DNA of 42,461 bases from CAZWDL01 sp964632995 (GCA_964632995.1 CAZWDL010000063.1:1-42461); one strand, 5' to 3'. Numbered from the stretch's first letter, positions 8,368-17,158 are shown. Program-made: numbers and translations. Notes: generated by a model not told the origin, from the letters alone.

Positions 8368-10058
8368 GGCTGCGCTGCTTTCTTTTTGAAAATCCGTTGA
8401 AAAAAGGCCGCGTAGCCGCTCATATCAACCACCTTGGAGTCGTTCATGGCCCGGATAGTGAGCAATAGTCCGACCGGAAACAGGATCAGGTTGGGCACCC
8501 AGGCCGCTACCACGGCAGGGAGCACGAGGCTTTCGGCAATTTTCCGGCAGAAGATGGTCAGAATGACGAACACCATAAAGAAGATAATGGATACCAGTAT
8601 CGGATAACCAAACCCTCCTTTGCGGACAATGGCCCCCATCGGCGCACCAATGAATACAAAGATGATACAAACAACCGCCATACTGTACTTCATATGCAGG
8701 TCGTAAATATGCTTCACCTTGCTCTCCCGTAAGTCGTGCAAAAAACGTACAGCCGCCTCTGCCTGCCCATGGATACTGCGGGCAAAAGTTTTGGCTTTGC
8801 TATACAAGCGCTTCTGCTCATAAATGGGAAAGGTTTCGATAATGCTGTCAAAAGCTTCCAGCGTATCCAGTCCTTCCTGTTCCGCCGCCCGCTGCCCGCT
8901 GTAGCGCTGGAGTTTTTCCATCAGCCGCTTTTGTTTCAGCGAATCGCTCCCGGCAGCAGCTGTCTCACCGCCGCCCCCCTGGCTGCTGCGATCCGCCATC
9001 CAGCGGCGGCCGAACTTTTCCAGCTGGTTTGCCGGAGACTGATTGACCCGCACAGGACCGTTGGTGTCCACTTTTTCCTGCGGCAGATCGGGGTCCGACT
9101 GCACTTCCGGAATCGAATCGATTTGTGGCTCTAGAAAGGAGCTATCCACCTCTTCAAAGTAAAAATAATTGCTGACTATATTTGAAAAGCCTACCTCCCG
9201 CTCTTCTATCTTGATCGTCAGCGAATCGACCGCCTCGTAGAGCTGATCGATGGTGAGCATGCTGCGGTTCGACTTGAAGAGCTCCTCGTCGGTGCGGCTC
9301 AGCTGGAACTCCGTCAGGTCAAACACTTTGGTCCATTCATCGAAAGAGGTCCGGACGAAGGGGTATTTCTCGTTTCCCGACCGGCCGGGACGCGACTCTA
9401 CATATTGGTGACCGTTTTCGAGGTTCATCACGAAATAGCTCCCGCCCCCGGTCGCGTACATCTCTCCTTTTTCAGCCACGATCTGACTGAATTCGTTACT
9501 ATTATCGCTGCTGTGGTCGTAAATGAGTACGTCCTCGATGTGTTTGCCGTCGGCCCCTTTCTCGCCTATATGTATAGCGTACCCCTGAAAATCGTAGTTG
9601 AATACGCCGGAGTCAAGCCGCAGTGTCGGCTTCTGACGCTGGATATCGTACATGCGGGAACCGAATTTCAGATTGGCGACCGGTATGAGGTAATTAGAGC
9701 AGTAGTAGGAAAACAACGAGGCCAGCATGCCCGAGAAAATCAACGGGCGCATAACGCGCAACAGCCGGACCCCGGCCGATTTAAAGCTCGATAATTCGTA
9801 GTGTTCCGCCAGGTTGCCCATGACCATGACCGATGAGATGAGGATGGCGATTGGCAGCGCCAGTGGAATAAGTGACACGCATTTGTAGGCAAGCAGCTCT
9901 ATAACCATCAACATGCCCAGGCCCTTTCCCGCAATATCATCCACGTAAAGCCACAGCGTCTGCATGAGCAGTACGAAAACGGCAATCATAAATGCCGCCA
10001 GAAACGGCATCACGAAACTCGTGAATATTAAACGATCTATTTTCTTAATCATAAACAT
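8364..10058 (-). CDS. LptF/LptG (YjgP/YjgQ) family LPS export permease
   Basis: A 564-residue inner-membrane protein of the ABC exporter that extracts lipopolysaccharide and passes it to the periplasmic Lpt bridge. It starts IKKIDRLIFTSFVMPFLAAF, the typical first span, with further spans at about 55-80 and 100-120, and three C-terminal spans (AVVCIIFVFIGAPMGAIVRK, GYPILVSIIFFMVFVILTIF, NLILFPVGLLLTIRAM). The periplasmic beta-jellyroll lies between. Length exceeds the roughly 360 residues of proteobacterial LptF because of a low-complexity, Gly/Ser/Gln-rich insertion (about residues 320-430, including SSQGGGGETAAAGSD), as often seen in this phylum. It may act as LptF, LptG, or both. A second ATG lies at codon 3. 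A TATATTTG box lies just upstream. Confidence 0.92.
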   Translation of the reverse strand: MFMIKKIDRLIFTSFVMPFLAAFMIAVFVLLMQTLWLYVDDIAGKGLGMLMVIELLAYKCVSLIPLALPIAILISSVMVMGNLAEHYELSSFKSAGVRLLRVMRPLIFSGMLASLFSYYCSNYLIPVANLKFGSRMYDIQRQKPTLRLDSGVFNYDFQGYAIHIGEKGADGKHIEDVLIYDHSSDNSNEFSQIVAEKGEMYATGGGSYFVMNLENGHQYVESRPGRSGNEKYPFVRTSFDEWTKVFDLTEFQLSRTDEELFKSNRSMLTIDQLYEAVDSLTIKIEEREVGFSNIVSNYFYFEEVDSSFLEPQIDSIPEVQSDPDLPQEKVDTNGPVRVNQSPANQLEKFGRRWMADRSSQGGGGETAAAGSDSLKQKRLMEKLQRYSGQRAAEQEGLDTLEAFDSIIETFPIYEQKRLYSKAKTFARSIHGQAEAAVRFLHDLRESKVKHIYDLHMKYSMAVVCIIFVFIGAPMGAIVRKGGFGYPILVSIIFFMVFVILTIFCRKIAESLVLPAVVAAWVPNLILFPVGLLLTIRAMNDSKVVDMSGYAAFFQRIFKKKAAQP

Positions 10059-10366
10059 TGCATGGCCGTCGTAGGTCCGGAAGCCTCAAATATAGTGGTA
10101 TTCCGGCAACTGGTATAAATTTCCGGACTTCTTAGTATTTCCTTCACAAATTGTACAGGAATCCGGCAAGACGCCGGAAAACTCAGCCGAACTAAAATAA
10201 TTTGACTACATCCAGCCCGCCTATCTCGCTACGCGATCTGGTCGGGTTCACCCTGTGCAATGGTGGCTTTGCGAATTCCACAGCATTCAGCATAAAAATG
10301 CCTGAGCTCAAAAAAAGTTTCTCTTAACTGTAACAAAGTCGGTGATCCAGCCGTCGCCCTTATGAA
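10059..10366. other. Divergent intergenic region between LptF-like and sigma genes
   Basis: No coding sequence is supported here. It holds the LptF-side promoter box at 10087-10094 and a small hairpin, TCCGGC (10162-10167), loop AAGAC, GCCGGA (10173-10178). I see no clear promoter for the rightward sigma gene. Confidence 0.6.
10087..10094 (-). promoter_or_regulatory. Bacteroidota -7 box upstream of the LptF-like gene
   Basis: The minus strand reads TATATTTG, matching the TAnnTTTG -7 consensus of Bacteroidota housekeeping promoters, 29 bp before the ATG. I find no good TTTG -33 element at the right distance. The same 11-mer context (CTCAAATATAG on the plus strand) and the same 29-bp distance recur upstream of the glycosyltransferase gene, which supports the call. 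Confidence 0.5.
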
Positions 10367-10885
10367 ATGAGCCTGAAAGAATTTAACAAGCAGATATCGC
10401 CGCTCAAGCAAAAACTTTTCCGTTTCAGCCTGAGCATCGTCCGCGACCGGACGAAAGCCGAAGACGTGGTGCAGGAAACCTGCATCAAGTTGTGGCGCCA
10501 GTGGAGCCGGATCAGTGAGATTGACAACCTGGAGGCCTGGTCGATGCGCCTGGCCAAGAACCTGTCAATCGATAAATTGCGCTGCAAACATCAGCGCACT
10601 GACCGTATAGAACAGGCTTATCACCTGGAAGGCGACAGCCCCACCCCCTACCAGGTTACTGCTTCCAATGATACCCTGGGGCACATCCGTCAACTGATGA
10701 ACCAACTGCCGGAAAAACAACGGCTGGTAATGCACCTGCGTGACATCGAAGAGATGAGCTATCAGGAAATCTGTGATACGCTGCAGCTTCCGATGAGCCA
10801 GGTTAAAGTCAACCTGTCCCGTGCAAGAAAACAAATGCGAACATTTTTGATAAAATCCGAATCCTATGGATCGCAAAGACATTGA
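10367..10885 (+). CDS. ECF RNA polymerase sigma factor (second cassette)
   Basis: A 172-residue sigma-70 family factor. Region 2 is at about residues 10-75 (LFRFSLSIVRDRTKAEDVVQ, then CIKLWRQW) and region 4 at about 103-158 (LPEKQRLVMHLRDIEEMSYQ, then LQLPMSQVKVNLSRARKQM). It differs from the FecI-like factor at 5341-5922: it lacks the hydrophobic tail and has no receptor gene nearby. It is followed, with a 20-bp overlap, by a membrane-anchored protein that is probably its anti-sigma factor, and then by two DUF4252 genes. An envelope-responsive regulon is likely, but the signal is not visible. Confidence 0.94.
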   Translation: MSLKEFNKQISPLKQKLFRFSLSIVRDRTKAEDVVQETCIKLWRQWSRISEIDNLEAWSMRLAKNLSIDKLRCKHQRTDRIEQAYHLEGDSPTPYQVTASNDTLGHIRQLMNQLPEKQRLVMHLRDIEEMSYQEICDTLQLPMSQVKVNLSRARKQMRTFLIKSESYGSQRH

Positions 10886-11366
10886 AATACTACTGGACCG
10901 CTACTTCGAGGGCCTCAGTACCCTGCGCGAGGAGGCGCAACTGCGCGACTACTTCAACCGCGAAAATGTAGACCCTGAACTGGCGCCCTATCAGAACCTG
11001 TTCCAGCACTTTCACACCGCCCGGAAAGAAAGGCTGAGCGAAGAATTTGATGAGCGCCTGATGCAGCAACTCAGCCAGATCGAACCGGAACGGCCCCACA
11101 GCCGGCGACTCTGGCCGGTACTGGCCCGCGTGGCCGCCGTGCTCCTGCTCGCCGTCGGCGTCTGGTGGTTCTCCCCCCACCCGGCCCCCGCAACGCAACA
11201 GGCCGGTATCGACTGGTCGAAGTACGAGCCCGAGTCGCCGGAAGAGGCCTACCGCATCACCCGGATGGCCCTGAGAAAAGTATCCGGTGAAATCAAAGAG
11301 GGCGCTTCCAAAGCCGCCCGGGAAATGGATAAGTTTCAGGAAGTCACCCGCTACTTTAAAAACTAA
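10866..11366 (+). CDS. Membrane-anchored anti-sigma-like protein
   Basis: A 166-residue protein with one membrane span at about residues 83-101 (WPVLARVAAVLLLAVGVWWF). The N-terminal cytoplasmic part is short, acidic and helical (LLDRYFEGLSTLREEAQLRDYF), similar to the start of many Bacteroidota anti-sigma factors that count enzyme-like (EGxxTxxEExxLxxYF). The periplasmic part (102-166) is small and charged. It lacks a FecR domain. Its ATG lies 20 bp inside the sigma gene, which is typical of sigma/anti-sigma pairs. The role is inferred from this arrangement; no conserved zinc-binding HxxxCxxC motif is present. Confidence 0.8.
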   Translation: MDRKDIEILLDRYFEGLSTLREEAQLRDYFNRENVDPELAPYQNLFQHFHTARKERLSEEFDERLMQQLSQIEPERPHSRRLWPVLARVAAVLLLAVGVWWFSPHPAPATQQAGIDWSKYEPESPEEAYRITRMALRKVSGEIKEGASKAAREMDKFQEVTRYFKN

Positions 11367-11389
11367 TCATCTGTAAAATCAATACCACC

Positions 11390-11905
11390 ATGAAATACTT
11401 GAAAGTTTTATTACTGACCATGCTGCTCGCCCCGGCCTTTAGCGCCGGCGCCCAATCACAGATCAACGCCATCGACAAATATTTCCAGCAATACGTTGAG
11501 GATGAACGCTTCACCGTTGTCTACATCAGCCCGAAACTGTTCCAGATGATCGGCAAGCTGGACATCGATAAGTTCGACAGCGACCGCGAATCGCAGGCCA
11601 TCATGGAAATCGCCCAGGACCTGCAGGGACTGCGCATCCTCGTTTCAGAGGATGACGCCATGCAACTCTACCAAGAGGCTAAAGCGAAAATTAACACTGA
11701 TGAATACGAAGTGCTCATGACCGTTCGGGATCGCGACGGCGATAATGTCGAATTTCTCGTTCGCGATGACGGCGGCGACATTATCCACGAACTGCTGCTG
11801 CTCGTCGGTGGCAATGAATTCGTTATGCTAAGCTTTGTCGGCGCCCTCGACCTCAACAAGATCAGTCAACTGGCCAAAACCATCGAGGATGACGAAAATA
11901 AGTAA
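11390..11905 (+). CDS. DUF4252 domain protein, secreted
   Basis: A 171-residue protein with a signal peptide (residues 1-21, LLTMLLAPAFSAGAQ). The mature part carries the DUF4252 pattern: IDKYFQQYVEDERFTVVYIS, a central helix ending in AQDLQGLRILVSEDDA, a repeated MTVRDRDGDNVEFLVRD hairpin, and the C-terminal VMLSFVGALDLNKISQLAKT. Function of the domain is unknown. It follows the anti-sigma-like gene by 23 bp and is followed 49 bp later by a second DUF4252 gene, so all four are probably one transcript. It may be a target or a periplasmic modulator of the sigma circuit (inference). Confidence 0.88.
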   Translation: MKYLKVLLLTMLLAPAFSAGAQSQINAIDKYFQQYVEDERFTVVYISPKLFQMIGKLDIDKFDSDRESQAIMEIAQDLQGLRILVSEDDAMQLYQEAKAKINTDEYEVLMTVRDRDGDNVEFLVRDDGGDIIHELLLLVGGNEFVMLSFVGALDLNKISQLAKTIEDDENK

Positions 11906-11954
11906 CGCCAAAACTGAATGGTCTCTCAAGCTCCTGTCACCAAAAAACTTCACC

Positions 11955-12509
11955 ATGTCCAGATATTTCTTCTTGCTCCCGCTTATCGCCATCCTCCTCA
12001 GTTCCTGCGGTTCCCCCGCTTCCGTGAGCTCCTTTTATCAAGAACACAAACGCAAAGCGGGCGTAAAAAATATGACCATCCCCGGCTGGCTGATCTATGC
12101 CGGCACAGGTATCGCCCACGACCTGGTGGACGATGAGGACACCAAAGCCATGCTCCAACTCGCCAAAAAGGTCAAACGCCTGCAGTTTATGATCGCCGAG
12201 GAGCAAAGCCCTATTTCTCCGGCCGATATCCAAACTTTCGTCCGCAATGCACGCGCCGACCACTTCGAAGAACTCATCGTCGTCCGTGACAAGTCGACTA
12301 CCGTCAACGTGATGGTCCGGGAGAAAGGCGAAAAACTGCGCCACCTCTTCTTTCTCATCAACGACGAGTCCGATTTCGTCTTTCTCAATATGCGCACCAA
12401 TATCAAAATGAAAGACATCGCCAAAATCATCGATTACTTCCTGGAAAAGGAAGGATGGGACAACCTGCAGAAAAAACCCGAAAAGAAAGAAGAAAAACCG
12501 CAGGTGTAA
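11955..12509 (+). CDS. DUF4252 domain lipoprotein
   Basis: A 184-residue lipoprotein: signal LLPLIAILLSSCGS with the lipidated Cys at residue 18. The mature part again follows the DUF4252 layout (VSSFYQEHKRKAGVKNMTIP, AKKVKRLQFMIAEEQ, EELIVVRDKSTTVNVMVREK, FVFLNMRTNIKMKDIAKIID) and ends in a Lys/Glu-rich tail. An open frame extends 120 bp upstream to 11835, but that part overlaps the previous gene and does not look like protein; the ATG at 11955 gives a proper lipoprotein signal. It is likely a diverged duplicate of the upstream DUF4252 gene, now anchored rather than soluble. Confidence 0.88.
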   Translation: MSRYFFLLPLIAILLSSCGSPASVSSFYQEHKRKAGVKNMTIPGWLIYAGTGIAHDLVDDEDTKAMLQLAKKVKRLQFMIAEEQSPISPADIQTFVRNARADHFEELIVVRDKSTTVNVMVREKGEKLRHLFFLINDESDFVFLNMRTNIKMKDIAKIIDYFLEKEGWDNLQKKPEKKEEKPQV

Positions 12510-12556
12510 ATGGTGGCCCGTAACTGCTTCGCTTTGCTCTTGACTTGGGGGATAGA

Positions 12557-12631
12557 AAGTTTTGCAGGAATACCGCGTCAATGTTTATCAAAACCCGGCA
12601 AGAAATTGTAGCGGCATTCCTGCAAAACTTT
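12557..12631. repeat. Long hairpin between convergent genes
   Basis: AAAGTTTTGCAGGAAT (12557-12572) is repeated in perfect inverted form at 12616-12631. After one mismatch a further 4 bp pair (12574-12577 with 12611-12614), giving a stem of about 21 positions and a short loop. It lies between the DUF4252 lipoprotein gene (rightward) and the NlpE-like gene (leftward), so either transcript would end in it. Neither side has a clean GC stem plus T-run, so a bidirectional terminator is possible but not shown. Confidence 0.6.
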
Positions 12632-12649
12632 TCCTCTCCCAAAAGCCCC

Positions 12650-13822
12650 CTATCCCTTCTCGAAGACCATCTTCGTTCCGTCCGGATGGATCAGGGTCAG
12701 CTGCCCGTCCGTCAGTTCGTACTTCAGCTGGCGGCCGGAAATCTTTTTGGTAAAAGCCTCCTCCAGCTCCATATTCGGGCAAGCCATCATGGTGGAGGCC
12801 ATCTGACTGAAGCGGATGGCGTCCTTTTGCATCTGAAAGCTTCCGTTGATATTATTGCAGCTTCCGTGGCCGCTGACGCGCAGGGCTTCGGGATCGAAAG
12901 TGAGCTGTGGCGCGCCCTTTTGCAGGTTTTCCGCATCGATTTCCTCGCCGCCCATGCTGCTGAGCGTCCAGGTTCCGGCCAGATCGTAGTCGGTGACGTA
13001 GCGGCCGCAGCCTTTGAAGGTGGAAAATTCCTCCTCAGCACCGTATTTGGCCTCCACTTCTACGGTATGGGTAAACATTTCCCCCGACATGTTGTCCATA
13101 CATTCTTTTCCGATTATCGTGAATATCAGCGTACCCGATTCCACCTCTGCGAAGTAACGCACCCGGGGAGGAACGGCGTCCATGGCAAAGTTACCTTCCA
13201 CCGGAGGGGTATTCAGCTTCATGCCCGCCATAGTGGTGAAGGTGAAGATTTCTTCAAAATCCAGGTCCAGTGACCAGAAAGGTTCATTGCCGCGGGCGTA
13301 GAAGTCTATCCCGCGCTCATGTAGTTTACGCATCAGATCGTTATTCGGCTTTTTTTCTTCCTGTGCAGGCGCGATTGTGGGCCTGGCACGCGTGAGCTCG
13401 TTAAGCACGTATTTATCCGCCAGGACGCCGGTAATTTCGTTCCCTTCCAGATTCAGCATGCGCAATTTGGCCGGCTCTACTTTAAAGTAATTCATACCTG
13501 GTTCCTCTTTCTCTAACACCAGGATGCTGTCTTCGGTAAAGCTATAGCTGCCGGACAGCTCCACCGTGTCCTGCTGCTCCGGTTCTCCCTTGTACACCAT
13601 GCGTGCTTCGTAAGTGAAATCCGGCTTGAGATTTACCCGGTAGTTAATGCCTGCACAGCTGGCGCAGGGCACCTCCCCGGCGTAGACGCCCGCTGCTTTA
13701 CGAGCCATTTCCGGATTTTTAACCGTGGCCTGTAAAGACTCCGGCGGGGAGTCACAGGAAAACAGGATAGCCGACAGCAACAGGGCCAAGCTGAAGGTGA
13801 ACAGATTTTTTGAAATAAACAT
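12650..13822 (-). CDS. NlpE / COG3650 / META three-domain lipoprotein
   Basis: A 390-residue envelope lipoprotein (signal LLLSAILFSC, Cys23). Three parts are visible. Residues about 44-140 resemble the NlpE N-terminal domain, with GVYAGEVPCASCAGINYRVN carrying the CxxC motif. Residues about 172-275 resemble the COG3650 membrane-protein domain (FYARGNEPFWSLDL and GKECMDNMSG, ending GCGRYV). Residues about 281-388 are a META/HslJ-like domain (LAGTWTLSSM, SGHGSCNNINGSF, ASTMMACPNMELEEAF). NlpE senses envelope and surface stress through Cpx in Enterobacteria; no Cpx pair is nearby. It is a stand-alone gene. Confidence 0.88.
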   Translation of the reverse strand: MFISKNLFTFSLALLLSAILFSCDSPPESLQATVKNPEMARKAAGVYAGEVPCASCAGINYRVNLKPDFTYEARMVYKGEPEQQDTVELSGSYSFTEDSILVLEKEEPGMNYFKVEPAKLRMLNLEGNEITGVLADKYVLNELTRARPTIAPAQEEKKPNNDLMRKLHERGIDFYARGNEPFWSLDLDFEEIFTFTTMAGMKLNTPPVEGNFAMDAVPPRVRYFAEVESGTLIFTIIGKECMDNMSGEMFTHTVEVEAKYGAEEEFSTFKGCGRYVTDYDLAGTWTLSSMGGEEIDAENLQKGAPQLTFDPEALRVSGHGSCNNINGSFQMQKDAIRFSQMASTMMACPNMELEEAFTKKISGRQLKYELTDGQLTLIHPDGTKMVFEKG

Positions 13823-14207
13823 AAAAGACTTTTTTAATTATGGAAAAACAGCGCCACTCCAGAGAGGTGCTCTTTGAAAGGACAGGCCCAAAAACGTTTC
13901 ACCTGCAGGATGCCCGTTACGACCCGATTACATAAACCTCGGGCGCAGCATTAATTTTTCTGGAAAAATTTCGTACTGTAAGTATTCAGAATGGGTGCAG
14001 AGATGTCAGGTACATGAGAAGTAACCTGAGCGATTTTTTATTCCACAAATTAAATTTACAAAAACAATCCGTATAAGAGAAATGCTTTCGAGATTCAATA
14101 CTGCCAAGCGTAGGGCGCCGTCATTCCCAAGTAAATTATTTTTTAGATCTTTAGAGCTCCCGCTTGCCAAAGAAAACAAAGAGACAAATACAAGCATCTA
14201 ACCAAAA
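13823..14207. other. Divergent intergenic region, nothing recognised
   Basis: The 385 bp between the NlpE-like gene (leftward) and the Asp-box protein gene (rightward) should contain both promoters. I found no TAnnTTTG box on either strand, no strong hairpin and no plausible small gene. The part near 14000-14160 is AT-rich. Confidence 0.5.
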
Positions 14208-17099
14208 ATGAAGTCTATGCAGCGCATACTGCTCTTTCTCATCCTTTGCTATACCGCTCAGCTCCGGGCGCAAAATGAACAGCCTCCCTACACGCCTGCC
14301 GACCAGCGCGTGGAAAGCTACGAACAGCGAAAAGCCCTGGAAAAAGCGTCCATCGTCAACGGCATTAAATTTCGCCCCGCCGGCCCGACGGTTTTCAGCG
14401 GGCGCGTCGCCGATCTCGATGTCCGGGAAGATGACCCCAGCCACTTTTACGTCGCCTACGCCTCCGGGGGGCTATGGAAAACGACGAACAACGGCATCTC
14501 CTTCGAGCCGCTGTTTGATAATGAGATGGTCATGACCATCGGCGATATCGCCGTCGACTGGGAGCGCGACATCATCTGGGTCGGTACCGGTGAGGTCAAC
14601 TCCAGCCGCTCCTCCTACGCCGGCGTCGGCATCTATAAGAGTATGGACGGCGGCCAAAACTGGGAGCATCTCGGGCTGCCGGAGACCCAACACATCGGCC
14701 GTATCATCCTGCACCCGGAAGATCCTAACACGGTATGGGTTGCCGCCCTTGGTCATCTCTATTCTTCCAATCCCGAGCGAGGCATTTACAAAACCACCGA
14801 CGGAGGGGAAACCTGGGAAAAAACGCTCTATGTCAATGACAACACCGGCGCCGTCGACCTGCTCATCGACCCCCAGGACCCGGAGATCCTCTACGCCGCC
14901 ATGTGGGAACGCAGCCGCCGGGCCTGGAACTTTGTGGAGGCGGGCGAAGGCAGTGCAATCTATAAAAGCAGCGACGGCGGCGAGAGCTGGGAGCGAATCA
15001 CCGGCGACGAGGCCAACTTTCCCAGCGGGGAAGGCGCCGGACGAATCGGACTGGCCCTCACCAGGGTGGACGGAAATCCCGTCCTCTTTGCCGCGGTCGA
15101 CAATTACTTCCGCCGCCCTAAAGAGGAGGAAGAGGAAAATATGCTCACCAAGGAGGAACTGCGCGAAATGAGTAAGGAAGCTTTCCTCAAGGTCGAAAAA
15201 TACCTGATCAACGACTACCTCCAACGGTACAGCTTTCCGGATGAATATTCGTTGGATGAGGTAATCAGTATGGTGGAAAATGACGAGATACAACCCGTCG
15301 CCCTCGTCGAATACGTCGAGGATGCCAACTCCCTGCTCTTCGATACGCCGGTAATCGGCCTGGAAGTGTACCGGTCGGACGACGGCGGACAGTCCTGGAC
15401 CAAAACCCATGAGGATTACCTCGACGCCGTTTACAATTCATATGGCTATTACTTCGGCCAGATTCGCGTGGCCCCACAGGACCCCGATAAGCTCTACGTC
15501 ATGGGCGTGCCTGTCCTTCGCTCCGGCGACGGCGGCAAGACCTGGAAATCGATCCAAGGCGATAATGTACACGCTGACCACCATGCCCTCTGGATCAACC
15601 CCGGGCGCTCCGGCCACCTGATTCTCGGCAATGACGGCGGCGTCAATATCAGCTACGACGACGGCGAATCCTGGATCAAGTGCAACACGCCTGCTCTCGG
15701 CCAGTTCTATGCCGTGACCGTCGATATGGCCGAACCTTACCGCATATACGGCGGCCTGCAGGACAACGGCGTGTGGATGGGCCCCAGCACCTACGAGCCC
15801 AGCACCCGCTGGCACGGCACCGGCCAGTATCCCTACCGCGAAATTATGGGCGGCGACGGGATGCAGGTAGCCGTGGATACCCGCGATAACGCCACCGTTT
15901 ACACCGGCTTCCAGTTCGGCAATTACTACCGCCTCCATACCGAAAACGGTAACAGAAAATACATCACGCCCAAACACAAACTCGGCGAACGGCCTCTGCG
16001 CTGGAACTGGCAGACTCCCATACACCTATCCGTCCATAACCAGGACATCCTGTACATGGGCTCCAATAAGGTGCACCGCTCCCTCAATCAAGGCGATGAC
16101 TTTACGGAAATCTCCCCCGATCTGACCACCGGCGGAAAAACCGGGGACGTCGCCTTCTCTACCCTGAGCACCCTGCACGAGTCGCCGCTCCGCTTTGGCC
16201 TGCTCTATGCCGGCTCCGACGACGGGCTTATTCATGTGACAAAGGATGCCGGCGGCAGCTGGCAACGCATCAGCGATGAGCTGCCCGCCGACATGTGGGT
16301 CACCCGTGTCTTCGCCTCCGCCCACGAGGAAGGAACCGTCTACGCCTCCCTCAACGGCTACCGATGGGACGACTTCACGCCCTACGTTTTCAAATCCTCC
16401 AACTATGGCCAGACCTGGGAACGCATCGGAGAAGACCTCCCCCTCGAACCGGTCAATACGGTGGAAGAAGATCCGGTAAACCCCGATATAATATACGTAG
16501 GCACCGACCACGGCCTTTACATTTCCATCGACCGCGGGGAAAACTTTATGCTCATGAACAACGAGCTGCCCGCCGTCGCCGTACACGACGTGGTGGTGCA
16601 CCCCCGCGAGCACGAACTGGTCGTCGGAACCCACGGTCGCTCAATTTACATCGGCAATGTCAAGGAAATGCAGCAGTTGACCGATGAACTCATGGCCGAA
16701 AACCTCCACGTTTTTGCCGTCGACCCCATCCGCTACCGCTCGCGCTGGGGCGACGCCTACGCCAACTGGGCCGAGCCCAACGAGCCGGAGATGCATATTC
16801 CGGCTTACGCCAAAAAGGCAGGAAAAGCAAAGATCAGCATCCGTACGGGCGATCTCACCCTACAGCAGTTCGAAGCCGAGCTGCAACGCGGGCTGAATTA
16901 CCTTCCTTACGACTTTTCCATTGACGAGAAAATGCTGGAGGAGTATCAGGAACTAGTGAATGAAAAAAGGAAAGAAGATGAGAAACCCATCAAACTGGAA
17001 AAGGCCGATAATGGAAAGCTTTACCTGTACAAAGGAAAGTACGATATAATTGTAGAACACAACGGGGAGGAGCAAAAGACGACCCTTGAGGTGAAATGA
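14208..17099 (+). CDS. Secreted Asp-box (BNR) repeat beta-propeller protein
   Basis: A 963-residue exported protein (signal peptide 1-22, ending LRAQ). Asp boxes (SxDxGxxW) recur at about residues 145-152, 196-203, 254-261, 390-397, 439-446 and 482-489, with two further copies (TKDAGGSW, SSNYGQTW) in the second half. This is the sortilin/VPS10-like or BNR glycosidase-type propeller often annotated as glycosyl hydrolase. I see no catalytic signature that would prove an enzyme. A charged insertion (about 304-385, EEEEENMLTKEELREMSKEA) interrupts the propeller. The C-terminal part (about 860-963) is Lys/Glu-rich and lacks a type IX sorting domain. It is monocistronic; a hairpin cluster follows the stop. 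Confidence 0.88.
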   Translation: MKSMQRILLFLILCYTAQLRAQNEQPPYTPADQRVESYEQRKALEKASIVNGIKFRPAGPTVFSGRVADLDVREDDPSHFYVAYASGGLWKTTNNGISFEPLFDNEMVMTIGDIAVDWERDIIWVGTGEVNSSRSSYAGVGIYKSMDGGQNWEHLGLPETQHIGRIILHPEDPNTVWVAALGHLYSSNPERGIYKTTDGGETWEKTLYVNDNTGAVDLLIDPQDPEILYAAMWERSRRAWNFVEAGEGSAIYKSSDGGESWERITGDEANFPSGEGAGRIGLALTRVDGNPVLFAAVDNYFRRPKEEEEENMLTKEELREMSKEAFLKVEKYLINDYLQRYSFPDEYSLDEVISMVENDEIQPVALVEYVEDANSLLFDTPVIGLEVYRSDDGGQSWTKTHEDYLDAVYNSYGYYFGQIRVAPQDPDKLYVMGVPVLRSGDGGKTWKSIQGDNVHADHHALWINPGRSGHLILGNDGGVNISYDDGESWIKCNTPALGQFYAVTVDMAEPYRIYGGLQDNGVWMGPSTYEPSTRWHGTGQYPYREIMGGDGMQVAVDTRDNATVYTGFQFGNYYRLHTENGNRKYITPKHKLGERPLRWNWQTPIHLSVHNQDILYMGSNKVHRSLNQGDDFTEISPDLTTGGKTGDVAFSTLSTLHESPLRFGLLYAGSDDGLIHVTKDAGGSWQRISDELPADMWVTRVFASAHEEGTVYASLNGYRWDDFTPYVFKSSNYGQTWERIGEDLPLEPVNTVEEDPVNPDIIYVGTDHGLYISIDRGENFMLMNNELPAVAVHDVVVHPREHELVVGTHGRSIYIGNVKEMQQLTDELMAENLHVFAVDPIRYRSRWGDAYANWAEPNEPEMHIPAYAKKAGKAKISIRTGDLTLQQFEAELQRGLNYLPYDFSIDEKMLEEYQELVNEKRKEDEKPIKLEKADNGKLYLYKGKYDIIVEHNGEEQKTTLEVK

Positions 17100-17158
17100 A
17101 CTGGGTGCTGACGGGGAGGACGTCTCATAATTTGGCTCGCAAAGTATCAGTCAGAACT

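Noticed and set aside
11835..11954. Upstream extension of the DUF4252 lipoprotein
   Set aside because: It overlaps the preceding gene and would hide the lipoprotein signal.
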